Below are positions 1 to 8,109 of a stretch of DNA of 64,000 nucleotides, one piece after another. Under the pieces are notes generated by a model. That model was given only the letters and a program-made list of their open reading frames with translations, was not told where the DNA came from and did not search any database. Origin of the DNA: Cellulomonas sp. RIT-PI-Y (GTDB lineage Bacteria > Actinomycetota > Actinomycetes > Actinomycetales > Cellulomonadaceae); the NCBI RefSeq assembly GCF_025642745.1, contig NZ_JANZKP010000001.1, positions 62,001-126,000 of the forward strand. Reading direction: 5' to 3'. The first letter of the stretch is position 1; each line of letters begins with the position of its first letter. Made by a program: the position numbers and the translations under genes.

Positions 1-1405
1 CCCGGGCGCGCCAGTCCCCGGCCTGCGCCGCCACCCGCCCGGCGAAGTCGTCCCAGTCGCGCCGGTCGCCGTCCGTCCACGCGACCTCGGCGACCGCGGC
101 CAGCCGGGGCAGCAGCATCGTGGTCAGGTCGTCCATCGTGCGCAGGGTCTCGGTCCAGACCGCGGCCTCGACGCCGATCACCGCGTCGGCCGGCAGCCCC
201 TCGATCAGGGTGGTCGGCTCCCAGTCGTAGGAGTCGCGCAGCGCGACGTAGCCCGCCCAGTGCAGGCCGAGCGGGAAGCCCTCGTGGTACTGCATGTCCA
301 GGTAGGCCTTCGACCCCGGCGACATCAGCAGCTGCGCTCCGGCCCGGGCGGCCTCGACGAAGGGCGTGACGTCCTCGCGCGGGTCCCAGAACTGGACCAC
401 GGTGCCCGGCTCCAGGGGTGTGGTGGCGATCTCCTGCCAGCCGACCACCTTCTTGCCGGTGTCCCGCACCGCCCGGGCGGCCATGTCGATCAACCGCGCG
501 TACTCGGCGGGCTCCATGGTCAGCACCTCGTCGCCGCCGATGTGCAGGTACTCCCCCGGCGTCAGCGCGGCCAGGTCCCGGAACACGTCGCGCAGGAACG
601 GCTCGGTGGCGGGCAGGTCCGCGGCCAGCTTGCTGAAACCGACCTCGATGCCGGTGTAGACGTCCGCGGCCGTGCCGTCCGGGGTGAGCTCCGGGACCGC
701 GTGCAGAGCCGCGTTCACGTGCCCGGGCACGTCCACCTCGGGCACCACCCGGATGCCGCGCACCGCGGCGAACGCGACCAGCTCCCGGTAGTCGCCCCCG
801 GTGAGGAAACCGCCCGGGTCGCCGTCCACCGCGCTCGCGCCGGACAGCTCGGCCAGTTCGGGATGCGAGGGCAGGTCGATCCGCCACCCCTGGTCGTCGG
901 ACAGGTGCAGGTGCAGCACGTTCAGCTTGTGGTCGGCCATCAGCTCGACGACCCGGCGCAGCTCGGCCGGGCCGAAGAAGTGCCGGGCGATGTCGACGCT
1001 GAGCCCGCGCCAGGCGAACCGCGGTGCGTCCTCGATCCGGCCGGCGGGCAGCTCCGTGCCGGTCTGCGCGAGCACCTGCCGCAGCGTGCTCAGCCCGTGC
1101 GCAAGACCGTCGGGGTCCCCGGCCTCGACCAGCACCCCGTCGGCGCCCACCGTCAGGGTGTACGCCTCGGACCTGCCGCCGGGGACCAGCCGGAACCGGA
1201 TCGCCGCGCCCGCCCCGGGATCCTGGACGGCCCGCAGGCGGTGCCCGGTGACCCGGCTCAGGAGCTCGGTGGCGAGCTCGCCCAGGGCGGTCTCGGCCGG
1301 GGTCGGCCCCACGACCACCACGGTGTCCGCGCCGACCACGAACGGGGCGGCGGCGGTCCACTCCGCGGAGCGGGGCAGCGGGACGAGTGCGATCGGTGCG
1401 GGCAC
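1..1405 (-). CDS. Beta-N-acetylhexosaminidase, GH20 (3' end outside window)
   Basis: This is a glycoside hydrolase family 20 enzyme, which removes terminal GlcNAc/GalNAc from chitin oligomers or glycans. The start is GTG at 1405, behind a good AGGAGGTC ribosome site. The N-terminal ~150 residues (VPAPIALVPLPRSAEW onward) look like the GH20b domain. The catalytic Asp-Glu pair is visible as EYLHIGGDEV, with GGDE encoded at about 527-538. About 468 residues are present and the C-terminus runs off the left edge. No signal peptide is seen, so a cytoplasmic enzyme acting on imported chito-oligosaccharides is likely. That fits the chitin-active LPMO at the other end of the window, although the two are not linked in an operon. 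Confidence 0.9.
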   Translation of the reverse strand, partial: MPAPIALVPLPRSAEWTAAAPFVVGADTVVVVGPTPAETALGELATELLSRVTGHRLRAVQDPGAGAAIRFRLVPGGRSEAYTLTVGADGVLVEAGDPDGLAHGLSTLRQVLAQTGTELPAGRIEDAPRFAWRGLSVDIARHFFGPAELRRVVELMADHKLNVLHLHLSDDQGWRIDLPSHPELAELSGASAVDGDPGGFLTGGDYRELVAFAAVRGIRVVPEVDVPGHVNAALHAVPELTPDGTAADVYTGIEVGFSKLAADLPATEPFLRDVFRDLAALTPGEYLHIGGDEVLTMEPAEYARLIDMAARAVRDTGKKVVGWQEIATTPLEPGTVVQFWDPREDVTPFVEAARAGAQLLMSPGSKAYLDMQYHEGFPLGLHWAGYVALRDSYDWEPTTLIEGLPADAVIGVEAAVWTETLRTMDDLTTMLLPRLAAVAEVAWTDGDRRDWDDFAGRVAAQAGDWRAR

Positions 1406-1527
1406 GACTGGACCTCCTGGGCACGGCGACGTGACGGGACCCTGCGGGCCCAGTCTGCCGGTCCGGCGTGCCGCCACGACGCCGCGACCCGACACGTCCT
1501 GCACCGCGCGACCACCGCAGGCTCGCC

Positions 1528-1805
1528 GAGCCCCTAGCCCTGAGCCCCTAGCCCGCGTTCGCAGCCCGAGCCCGCGCCCGCCCAGCCCGAGCCCGCGCCC
1601 GCCCTGCCGCCGAGTGCGGAGAACTTGTCGACGTTTCGGGCGTTATGGGCGACAACTTCGTCGCACTCGACCGGACGCGCGGGCACGGGCTCGGGACGCA
1701 CGGGTTCGGGCCGCGCAGGCCCGGGACGCACGAGCACGGGACGCACGGGCAAGGGCCGCATGCTCGGTCCGCACGGGTTCGGGCCGCGCAGGCCCGGGAC
1801 GCACG
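1528..1805. repeat. Cluster of short direct repeats
   Basis: Three repeat families are packed here. GAGCCCCTAGCCC occurs at 1528-1540 and 1542-1554. A 21-base unit beginning CAGCCCGAGCCCG occurs in exact tandem at 1562-1582 and 1583-1603. A 35-base unit beginning GCACGGGTTCGGG is repeated exactly at 1698-1732 and 1771-1805. Between and around these are many ACGGGCACGGG-like words. The tract is non-coding and flanks the cruciform-like element. Confidence 0.85.
1611..1669. repeat. Cruciform-like element, copy 1
   Basis: This is an imperfect inverted repeat. Arm 1611-1625 (CGAGTGCGGAGAACT) faces arm 1655-1669 (ACTTCGTCGCACTCG). Between them is a core whose ends TGTCG (1626-1630) and CGACA (1650-1654) also pair. 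The core contains GGGCGTTATGGGCGACA. The same core pattern, with unrelated arm sequences, recurs at 56823-56899. Conserved core plus variable complementary arms suggests a dispersed intergenic element rather than a simple terminator. Confidence 0.7.
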
Positions 1806-1840
1806 GGCACGGGCCGTGCGAGCACGGGCCGTACGGCCGG

Positions 1841-2866
1841 TCAGGCGCGGGCGAGCACTGCCGGGTCGGGGTCTGCGCTCGCGGCGAGCCGGCGCGCGAT
1901 CACGGCACAGGTCGCCAGCTGCAACTGGTGGAAGACGATCACCGGGAGCGCCACCCCGGCGGCGGCGACCGGGCCGAACAGCACGCTCGCCATCGGCAGC
2001 CCGGTGGCCAGGCTCTTCTTGGAGCCGCACATCAGCAACGCGATCCGGTCCGCGCGTTCCAGTCCGAGCCAGCGCCCGCCCGACCAGGTCAGGGTCAGCA
2101 TCACGGCCAGCAGCACCGCGCACACCGCCACCAGCACGACCAGCACGCCGAGCGTCAGGCCGTCCCACACCCCGGAGCGCTCCGCCTCCGAGACCGAGGA
2201 GTAGGCGACCAACAGGATGGTGCCGCGGTCGGTCAGCAGCGTCACGATCTTGTGCGACCTCACCCAGTCCCCGATCAGCGGCTGCACCAGCTGTCCGATC
2301 ACGAAGGGCAGCAGCAGTTGCAGGAGCGTCGACCCGGCCGATCCGCCCATCGGCCCTCCGGCCCGGGACATGATCAGCCCGACCAGCAGCGGCGTCAGCA
2401 CGATGCCCAGCACGTTCGACACCGTCGCCCCGCAGATCGCCCCCGCGATGTTGCCGCGCGCGATCGAGGTGAAGACCACCGAGGACTGGATGGTCGACGG
2501 GAGCAACGACAGGTACAGCAGACCGGTCTGCAGGTCGCCCGGCAGCACCGACTCCGGCAGCAGCTGCACCGCGAGACCCAGCACCGGGAACAGCAGGTAG
2601 GTGGCGGCGAACATCCCGCCCTGCAACCGCCAGTTCCGCAGTCCGGCCCAGACCTCGGAGGTCGACATCCGCGCGCCGTAGAGGAAGAACAGCAGCACCA
2701 CGGCGACCGTGCTGACCCGGTCCACCCCGGTCGCCACCGCCCCGGTCGCCGGGGCGAGCAGCCCGAGGACGAACACCGCGATGATCATCATCACCAGCGG
2801 GTCGACCCACTTCTTGACGGCGGTCCAGGTCCGGCGCCAACGGCCGGTCGGGTGCGGAGCGGTCAC
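1841..2866 (-). CDS. Bile acid:sodium symporter family (SBF-like) transporter
   Basis: This is a 341-residue polytopic membrane protein of the SBF-like group (YfeH/SLC10A7 type), which moves organic anions or related solutes with sodium. About nine or ten hydrophobic segments run from VDPLVMMIIAVFVLGLLAP near the N-terminus to PVIVFHQLQLATCAVIARRL near the end. It has typical family features in STVAVVLLFFLYGARMS and the mid-protein SSVVFTSIARGN. The start is GTG at 2866 with AGGA seven bases upstream. The substrate cannot be read from the sequence. It points the same way as the reductase upstream but is separated by 34 bases. Confidence 0.85.
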   Translation of the reverse strand: MTAPHPTGRWRRTWTAVKKWVDPLVMMIIAVFVLGLLAPATGAVATGVDRVSTVAVVLLFFLYGARMSTSEVWAGLRNWRLQGGMFAATYLLFPVLGLAVQLLPESVLPGDLQTGLLYLSLLPSTIQSSVVFTSIARGNIAGAICGATVSNVLGIVLTPLLVGLIMSRAGGPMGGSAGSTLLQLLLPFVIGQLVQPLIGDWVRSHKIVTLLTDRGTILLVAYSSVSEAERSGVWDGLTLGVLVVLVAVCAVLLAVMLTLTWSGGRWLGLERADRIALLMCGSKKSLATGLPMASVLFGPVAAAGVALPVIVFHQLQLATCAVIARRLAASADPDPAVLARA

Positions 2867-2900
2867 CGCGCCATCCTGCCATCGCGCGACCGGCGGCCCG

Positions 2901-3452
2901 TCACCGTCTCAGGTCGTAGCTCAGGTGCGCGAACTGGCCGTAACGCCGCACGTCCCGCAGCACCAGGCGATCCGGCCCGATCTGGCGCGGCAGCAGCGGC
3001 ATCCCGCCGGCCAGGGTCGCCGGAGCGTAGGTCAGCTCCAGCCGGTCCAGTTCCCCGACGTCGTCGAACTGCCCGGCCAGGTCACCCCCGCCGATCACCC
3101 ACACGTCGCGCCCGCCGGCAGCGGCCCGGATCGCCGGCAGGGCGTCCGTCACCGCACCCCGCACGAACCGCACGTCCGCGCCCTCGGGCACCGGCAGGTC
3201 GCGCGTGGTGAAGACCACCATCGGGCGATCGCCGTAGTACTCCGGCCACTTCTCCGGATGGGCGAGCAGGTCCTCCTCGCGCAGCACCCACTCGTAGGTG
3301 CTCGACCCGCTGACCAGCACCCCGATCCCGGACAGGAAGGCAGCGCGGTCCGGCCCCTCGGAGTCGACCGCGAACAGCCAGGACAGCGAGTGCCGCTCGT
3401 CGGCGAGCTGGCCGGTCAGGGTGGTGGCGGTGGAGTAGACGACGCTGGTCAT
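2901..3452 (-). CDS. Dihydrofolate reductase family protein (RibD C-terminal-like)
   Basis: This 183-residue protein has the DHFR/RibD C-terminal fold found in many actinobacterial reductases. Visible features are the N-terminal STATTLTGQLAD (the SLDG-like strand and turn), LVSGSSTYEWVL, and the nucleotide-binding WVIGGGDLAGQF near residue 120. It is not the folate-pathway FolA, because the folate-site residues are not evident. The natural substrate is unknown. The start ATG is at 3452. The gene stands between the STAS gene and the SBF transporter, on the same strand. Confidence 0.8.
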   Translation of the reverse strand: MTSVVYSTATTLTGQLADERHSLSWLFAVDSEGPDRAAFLSGIGVLVSGSSTYEWVLREEDLLAHPEKWPEYYGDRPMVVFTTRDLPVPEGADVRFVRGAVTDALPAIRAAAGGRDVWVIGGGDLAGQFDDVGELDRLELTYAPATLAGGMPLLPRQIGPDRLVLRDVRRYGQFAHLSYDLRR

Positions 3453-3487
3453 GGACCGGGACGCTACGACCGGCCGCCCACACCGGC

Positions 3488-3838
3488 TCAGCGCAGGTCG
3501 AGGAGGGGCAGCATCCCGCTGATCTCCAGCACCGAACGCACCGTGGGGCGCGCCCCGATCACGGTCAACGGCTCCGCACCCGTCCGCTGCCGGGCCAGCA
3601 CCAGCGCGCCGATCACCCCGAGCGCGGAGGAGTCCGCGAAGGTCACCTCGGTCATGTCGATCTCGCGCACCCCGTCCAACGCCGCCGCGAGCCGCACCGG
3701 GTCGTCGCCGACCCCCAGCAGCGTGCGCAGCCGGGTCACCACCGCGAGGTCCACCTCGCCGGTCATCACCAGCCGGTGCGACTGGGCGTCGTCGGACCGG
3801 ATCGTGCCGGCCTCGTCACCGGCGGAGAGGGAGGTCAT
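3488..3838 (-). CDS. STAS-domain protein (anti-sigma factor antagonist-like)
   Basis: A 116-residue single STAS domain is encoded, starting at the ATG at 3838 (MTSLSAGDEAG). An upstream in-frame extension would run through the tRNA gene and is rejected. The core has the strand pattern HRLVMTGEVDL followed by EIDMTEVTFADSSALGVIGAL. The Ser-Ser in VTFADSSAL is at the usual SpoIIAA-type phosphorylation position. Such proteins bind HATPase anti-sigma factors in partner switching. A candidate kinase-type partner lies far away at 53582, and any pairing is speculation. Confidence 0.8.
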   Translation of the reverse strand: MTSLSAGDEAGTIRSDDAQSHRLVMTGEVDLAVVTRLRTLLGVGDDPVRLAAALDGVREIDMTEVTFADSSALGVIGALVLARQRTGAEPLTVIGARPTVRSVLEISGMLPLLDLR

Positions 3839-3874
3839 GGAATTCAGTATCACCGATCGGCTCGAGGGAACAAC

Positions 3875-3904
3875 GAAGGCCCGGAACCTCGGTTCCGGGC
3901 CTTC
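3875..3904 (-). terminator. Terminator hairpin after tRNA-Ala
   Basis: A perfect 14-bp inverted repeat (GAAGGCCCGGAACC / GGTTCCGGGCCTTC) has a two-base central gap. It lies ten bases downstream of tRNA-Ala on the leftward strand and is followed by GTTGTTCCC. It also covers the upstream region of the STAS gene. Confidence 0.8.
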
Positions 3905-3913
3905 GACTGCGGG

Positions 3914-3986
3914 TGGAGCTAGGGGGATTCGAACCCCCGACCTTCTCATTGCGAACGAGACGCGCTACCAACTGCGCCATAGCCCC
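3914..3986 (-). tRNA. tRNA-Ala (CGC anticodon)
   Basis: The 73-base cloverleaf runs leftward. Acceptor GGGGCTA pairs with TAGCTCC, the discriminator base is A, and the T-loop is GGTTCGAATCC. The anticodon stem-loop TCTCG-TTCGCAA-TGAGA places CGC at positions 34-36. CCA is not fully encoded (A then CCC). Confidence 0.95.
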
Positions 3987-4042
3987 GCGAAGCGGTGATC
4001 AGCCTAGCACCCGCACGGGGTGCTCCACGACATCGCCCGCCG

Positions 4043-5218
4043 TCACTCCCCGGCCGCGCGACGGCGGGCCAGGACGGCGTTGAGGTCGATGGACCCGCTG
4101 GGCTCCTCGGCCGGTGCGGTCGCCACGGCGGGGGCCGCCGGGTCGGCCGCGCCGTCCACCCGACGCGCGGTGGTCGGCTCGCCCGGGTCGGCGGCCGGGT
4201 CGGGAGAGGCCTGCGCGGCGGCGACGTCGGCGGTGGCCCGGGCGGTGGCGGGTTCCGGCGTCGCGGTCGCGGGCGGCGCCTCGGTCGCCTCCCGCGCCCC
4301 GGACCCGGCGGACTCGGTGCCGGTGGACCGCTCCGTCGTCCGGGCCGGGCGCACGGCGGTGGACCCCTCGACCTCACCCAGCGGCGCGGGCTCGCGACGG
4401 GGGGCACGCGGCTTGGTGGTGTAGGTCGGACGGGGCACGTCCACCGGCGTCCAGGTCGCGTCGGCGTCGGTGACCTTCTTCGTGGAGCTCCGGTCGTCCA
4501 CCCGGGGCATCGCCTGGGTCGCGTCGATCGAGGCCCGCACCGCGTGGCCCGACGCGCCGACCCGACCCGGTCGCGGGGTCCGCACCACGGGGGTCGCGGC
4601 CTCGACGATCCGGCGCTGCCACTCGACCTCGGCCGCGGCGCCCTGCACCACTGCCCGACGACCGAGCACCAGGACGGAGCCGAGCAGCGCCGTGGGGATC
4701 AGCGCGACCAGCAGCGGGACCGCGGTGACCGCGCCGACGATCCAGCTGACGACGGTGAGCACGGTGAGCGAGCCGGCCAGGGCCCCCCGGCGACGGGCGG
4801 CGGCGCCCCGGCGCGCGGTGGCGGCGGCGTGTGCGGCCTTGAGCTGCGCGACCTTCCGGGCAGCGTCGGCCCCCATGCCCTCCGCCGTGGTGTGCGGTCG
4901 GTCCATGTCGCGTCCCTCGTTCCCGATCGGGGCTCCGGTGCCCCGGTTCAACAGGGCGGTCCTCTTCTGTGGCGACCCGCAGTCCGGACGGATCCCCCGG
5001 GCCACGTTGTCGGCGCGGAGCCGTCGTCGCGACCCGACCGGGCCGCTGACGGCCAGCACCCGCAACGCCGCCGAGTACCTGTCCTCGGTCCGCGACTCGA
5101 GCATCTGTTGCCGGTGCCGCAGCTTGTGCGGCACCAGGTACGCGATCCACAGGGCGATCACCGCGAGGACGGCGGGCCCGGCGAATGCGTACACCCCCTG
5201 ACGGTAGGTGGACGACAC
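4043..5218 (-). CDS. Membrane protein of the GlpR/SepX type (divisome-associated)
   Basis: The 391-residue protein has one N-terminal membrane helix (AVLAVIALWIAYLVPHKLRH) and a conserved juxtamembrane stretch (ESRTEDRYSAALRVL). A pair of helices follows near residues 145-190, then a long Pro/Ala/Thr-rich cytoplasmic tail. This layout and its place beside galU-moeA/glp-rimJ match GlpR of Corynebacterium and SepX of Streptomyces, membrane proteins that tie Glp to the FtsZ division machinery. The GTG start at 5218 (after GGAG, spacing 4) is my choice; GTG at 5194 is the alternative. Function is inferred from topology and synteny, not from a clear enzymatic motif. Confidence 0.7.
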   Translation of the reverse strand: MSSTYRQGVYAFAGPAVLAVIALWIAYLVPHKLRHRQQMLESRTEDRYSAALRVLAVSGPVGSRRRLRADNVARGIRPDCGSPQKRTALLNRGTGAPIGNEGRDMDRPHTTAEGMGADAARKVAQLKAAHAAATARRGAAARRRGALAGSLTVLTVVSWIVGAVTAVPLLVALIPTALLGSVLVLGRRAVVQGAAAEVEWQRRIVEAATPVVRTPRPGRVGASGHAVRASIDATQAMPRVDDRSSTKKVTDADATWTPVDVPRPTYTTKPRAPRREPAPLGEVEGSTAVRPARTTERSTGTESAGSGAREATEAPPATATPEPATARATADVAAAQASPDPAADPGEPTTARRVDGAADPAAPAVATAPAEEPSGSIDLNAVLARRRAAGE

Positions 5219-5273
5219 GCCGCTCCGCCGGAGCCCCGGCGGCGTGTCGACGGGGTAATCACACGCGTGTAGT

Positions 5274-5882
5274 TCAGTCCTGGACCGCCTGCGTGCGCCG
5301 CCAGCGGGCCAGCAGGCCGGCGGGCACGTCCTCGGTGGTGAGCGCGAACGTCCGGTGGTCGCACCACGCCCCCTGGATGTGCAGGTACCGCTCGCGCACA
5401 CCCTCGTCGCGGAAGCCCAGCTTCTGCACCACTCGCAGGGACGGGGCGTTCTCCGGCCGGATGTTGATCTCCACCCGGTGCAGCCCCAGCGGACCGAAGC
5501 TGTGATCGGTCGCCATCGCCACCGCGGTCGGGATGATCCCCTGCCCGGCGACGTGCTCGGACACCCAGTAGCCGATCGACGCCGAGTGCAGCGAACCGTA
5601 GGTGATGCTGGAGACGGTCAGCTGCCCGACCAGCTCCCCGGCGAACTCCACCGCGAACGGCAACGAGCTGCCCTCCCGCGCTTGCCGGTCCAGTGTCCGC
5701 ACGAACTGCCCGAAGGTCGGCCGCCGACCGCCCACCGGCACCGGGGACGTCGCGTCCCACCGCACCAGCCAGTTCGCGTTCAGCGCACGCAGCCGCATCC
5801 AGGCCACCTCGTCGTGGCGCCGGAGCGGCCGGAGCAGGATCTCGCCCTCACGCAGTTCCACCGGCCAGGTCCGGGACGGCAT
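5274..5882 (-). CDS. GNAT N-acetyltransferase, RimJ-like
   Basis: This 202-residue GNAT acetyltransferase is of the ribosomal-protein alanine acetyltransferase type (RimJ/RimL). Family signatures are ILLRPLRRHDEVAW near the start, the strand IGYWVSEHVAGQGI (the acetyl-CoA pyrophosphate loop region) and HRVEINIRPENAPSLRVVQKLGF. The ATG at 5882 shares one base with the stop codon of the upstream moeA/glp gene (TGATG), so the two are probably translationally coupled. In actinobacteria this gene commonly sits between glp and glpR/sepX. Its protein target there is not known to me. Confidence 0.88.
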   Translation of the reverse strand: MPSRTWPVELREGEILLRPLRRHDEVAWMRLRALNANWLVRWDATSPVPVGGRRPTFGQFVRTLDRQAREGSSLPFAVEFAGELVGQLTVSSITYGSLHSASIGYWVSEHVAGQGIIPTAVAMATDHSFGPLGLHRVEINIRPENAPSLRVVQKLGFRDEGVRERYLHIQGAWCDHRTFALTTEDVPAGLLARWRRTQAVQD

Positions 5883-7105
5883 CACCCCTCCAGCACCAGG
5901 CAGGGCACTGACTGCCCGGGCTCGATCGCGGTGTCCTGCTCCCCCACCACTGCCAGTGCGTTCGCCCGTGCCAGGCCCCCGATCGACCACTGCGCCGGGT
6001 CGCCCACCGGCGTCATCCGGTAGCCCTCGGTCGGCGATCCGGAGACGGCCACCGGCACGAACTGCCGGACCCCGGCCGGAGAGGCCCAGCCCTGGTCGGC
6101 CACCGCCCGCACCGACGGGCGGAACAGGTCGGTGTGCCCGGCCATCGCCCGCAGCGCCGGTCGCACGAACAGCTCGAAGCCCACCATCGACGCCACCGGG
6201 TGGCCGGGCAGGGCGAAGAACGGCACCGCCCCGGACCCGCCGCCCACGGTGCCGAAGCCCTGGCGGAAGCCCGGCGTCATCGCCACGTGGTCGAAGCGCA
6301 CCGTCCCCAGCGGGGCGAGCACGTCGGCCAGGGTGTCCTGCGCGTACTCGGAGAGTCCGCCGGTGGTCACCAGCACGTCCGCCCGGACCAGCTGGTCCTC
6401 CAGCGCCTCGCGCAGCAGCGCGCGGTCGTCCGAGACCGCCCCGACCCGCACCGGCGTGCCGCCGATGTCCCGGACCGCCACCTCCAGCGCGTGGCCCGCA
6501 GACTCGTAGACCCCGCCGTCCCGTCCGGGCGCTCCCGGCTCGACCAGCTCGGAGCCGATGGACACGATCACCACCCGTGGCGCCGGGTGCACCCGCAGGC
6601 GTCGACGACCGAGCGCCGCCGCCACCGCCAACTGCCGGGCTCCGAGCCGGATGCCGCCCGCGAGCGCCACCTGCCCCGCCGCCACGTCCACCGCGGTCGG
6701 CCGGATGTTCTCCCCCGGCGCGGGGATCCGGGTCAGGGTCACCCGCACGTCGCCGCGGTCGGTCTGCTCGGAGGCGACCACCGCGTCCGCACCGGCGGGC
6801 ACCGGACCGCCGGACGCGATCCGTACCGCCTGCCCCGGTGCCAGCCGCAGCACCGACGGCGCCCCGGCCGGGACGTCGTGCACCACGGGCAGCACCGGCG
6901 CGGCGTCCGGGTCGGCGCCGTGCAGGTCCGCGGTGGACACCGCGTACCCGTCGCAGGCGGCGAGCGGGGTCGCGGGGACGTCCACCGAGGCGATCAGGTC
7001 CTCGGCCAGGATCGTGCCGGAGGCGTCGGTCAGCACCACGTCGAGCGGTGCCACCGGTCCCACCGCGGCGAGCACGGCGGCCAACTGGTCCTGGACGGAT
7101 CTCAT
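5882..7105 (-). CDS. MoeA/gephyrin-like protein (Glp type)
   Basis: This 407-residue protein has the full MoeA architecture: domains I-II, the MogA-like domain III (VVIVSIGSELVEPG near 178-191 and VLVTTGGLSEYAQDTL near 244-259) and domain IV. MoeA inserts molybdate into molybdopterin. However, the stretch that normally reads KPGKP reads MTPGFRQGFG (276-285), so both expected lysines are missing, and LPGNP is LPGHP. With its galU/rimJ/glpR-like neighbours this fits the Glp branch, which in Corynebacterium works in cell division. The start ATG is at 7105; GTG at 7120 is possible. It is part of the leftward galU-glp-rimJ unit. Confidence 0.85.
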   Translation of the reverse strand: MRSVQDQLAAVLAAVGPVAPLDVVLTDASGTILAEDLIASVDVPATPLAACDGYAVSTADLHGADPDAAPVLPVVHDVPAGAPSVLRLAPGQAVRIASGGPVPAGADAVVASEQTDRGDVRVTLTRIPAPGENIRPTAVDVAAGQVALAGGIRLGARQLAVAAALGRRRLRVHPAPRVVIVSIGSELVEPGAPGRDGGVYESAGHALEVAVRDIGGTPVRVGAVSDDRALLREALEDQLVRADVLVTTGGLSEYAQDTLADVLAPLGTVRFDHVAMTPGFRQGFGTVGGGSGAVPFFALPGHPVASMVGFELFVRPALRAMAGHTDLFRPSVRAVADQGWASPAGVRQFVPVAVSGSPTEGYRMTPVGDPAQWSIGGLARANALAVVGEQDTAIEPGQSVPCLVLEG

Positions 7106-7141
7106 GTCCGCATTCTGCACGCCCCGGTGGGCGTCATCGGG

Positions 7142-8044
7142 TCAGCCGCGCAGGCCGTCCACGTACTCGACCAGCCAACCGCGGAAGTCCGGGCCCAGAT
7201 CCTCCCGGTCCACGGCCAGCCGCACGGTCGCCTTCAGGTAGTCCAGACGGTCGCCGGTGTCGTAGCGCCGGCCCCGGAACACCACGCCGTACACACCGCC
7301 GCCCTGCTCGGCCGGCAGATTCGCCAGCTCGGCCAGCGCATCGGTCAGCTGGATCTCCCCGCCCCGACCCGGGTCGGTCCGCCGCAGCACGTCGAAGGCG
7401 GCCGGGCTGAGCACGTACCGGCCGATGATCGCCAGGTTGCTCGGCGCCTCGTCCACCGGGGGCTTCTCCACCAGCGCGGTCACCCGCACCTGGTCGGGGT
7501 CGTCGCCGCCGTCGATCGCCTCCACCTCGGCGACGCCGTACAGCGAGATCTGCGCGGGATCGACCTCGAGCAGGGCGATCACCGAACCGCCGGTGCGCTC
7601 CTGCAGCTCGATCATGGTGGGCAGCAACGGGTCACGGGCATCGATCAGGTCGTCGCCGAGCAGGACGGCGAAGGGCTCGTCGCCCACGTGGTCGGCCGCC
7701 TGCAGCACGGCATGCCCCAGGCCTTTCGGCTCACCCTGGCGGACGAAGTGCACGTGCCCGAGGTCGGTGGACCTGCGGACCGCGTCCAGCCGGGCCTGGT
7801 CGCCCTTCTTCTCCAGCGCGCGCTCGACCTCCGGCGCGGAGTCGAAATGGTCCTCGATGGAGCCCTTGTTCCGGCCGGTGATGATCAGCACGTCGTCCAG
7901 ACCTGCGGCGGAGGCCTCCTCCACCACGTACTGGATCGCCGGCTGGTCCACCACCGGGAGCATCTCCTTGGGGGTGGCCTTGGTGGCGGGAAGGAATCGG
8001 GTGCCGAGTCCGGCTGCGGGAATGACTGCCTTGTGGATCGCCAT
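7142..8044 (-). CDS. galU: UTP-glucose-1-phosphate uridylyltransferase
   Basis: GalU makes UDP-glucose from UTP and glucose-1-phosphate in the cytoplasm, feeding cell-wall and exopolysaccharide synthesis. The 300-residue length is normal. The N-terminus carries the nucleotide-binding signature AVIPAAGLGTRFLPATKA with the activating TPKEMLPVVDQPAIQYVVEEA. Later motifs include LLGDDLI (the metal-binding Asp region) and EKPPVDEAPSNLAIIGRYVL. It is the first gene of the leftward galU-moeA/glp-rimJ-glpR/sepX series, with 36 bases to glp, and is divergent from the folate gene. UDP-glucose dehydrogenase at 36520 would use its product. Confidence 0.95.
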   Translation of the reverse strand: MAIHKAVIPAAGLGTRFLPATKATPKEMLPVVDQPAIQYVVEEASAAGLDDVLIITGRNKGSIEDHFDSAPEVERALEKKGDQARLDAVRRSTDLGHVHFVRQGEPKGLGHAVLQAADHVGDEPFAVLLGDDLIDARDPLLPTMIELQERTGGSVIALLEVDPAQISLYGVAEVEAIDGGDDPDQVRVTALVEKPPVDEAPSNLAIIGRYVLSPAAFDVLRRTDPGRGGEIQLTDALAELANLPAEQGGGVYGVVFRGRRYDTGDRLDYLKATVRLAVDREDLGPDFRGWLVEYVDGLRG

Positions 8045-8109
8045 GTCGGGAGGCTAACGGCACACCATTGGTCCTGCCCGGCCAATCGATTGTTTGCGAC
8101 ACTGGACAC

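Larger units (their letters stand above)
1406..1840. other. Repeat-rich non-coding gap
   Basis: No convincing gene lies in this 435-base gap between the GH20 start and the SBF transporter stop. All six frames read as low-complexity Arg/Gly/Ala/Pro. It holds the promoter side of the GH20 gene, several direct repeats (1528-1805) and a cruciform-like element (1611-1669), each listed separately. Confidence 0.75.

Noticed and set aside
3839-3949. N-terminal extension of the STAS protein
   Set aside because: It would translate through the tRNA-Ala gene and its terminator.
5883-5990. Longer start for the RimJ-like acetyltransferase
   Set aside because: It would overlap moeA/glp heavily; the ATG at 5882, coupled to the glp stop, precedes the conserved GNAT start.
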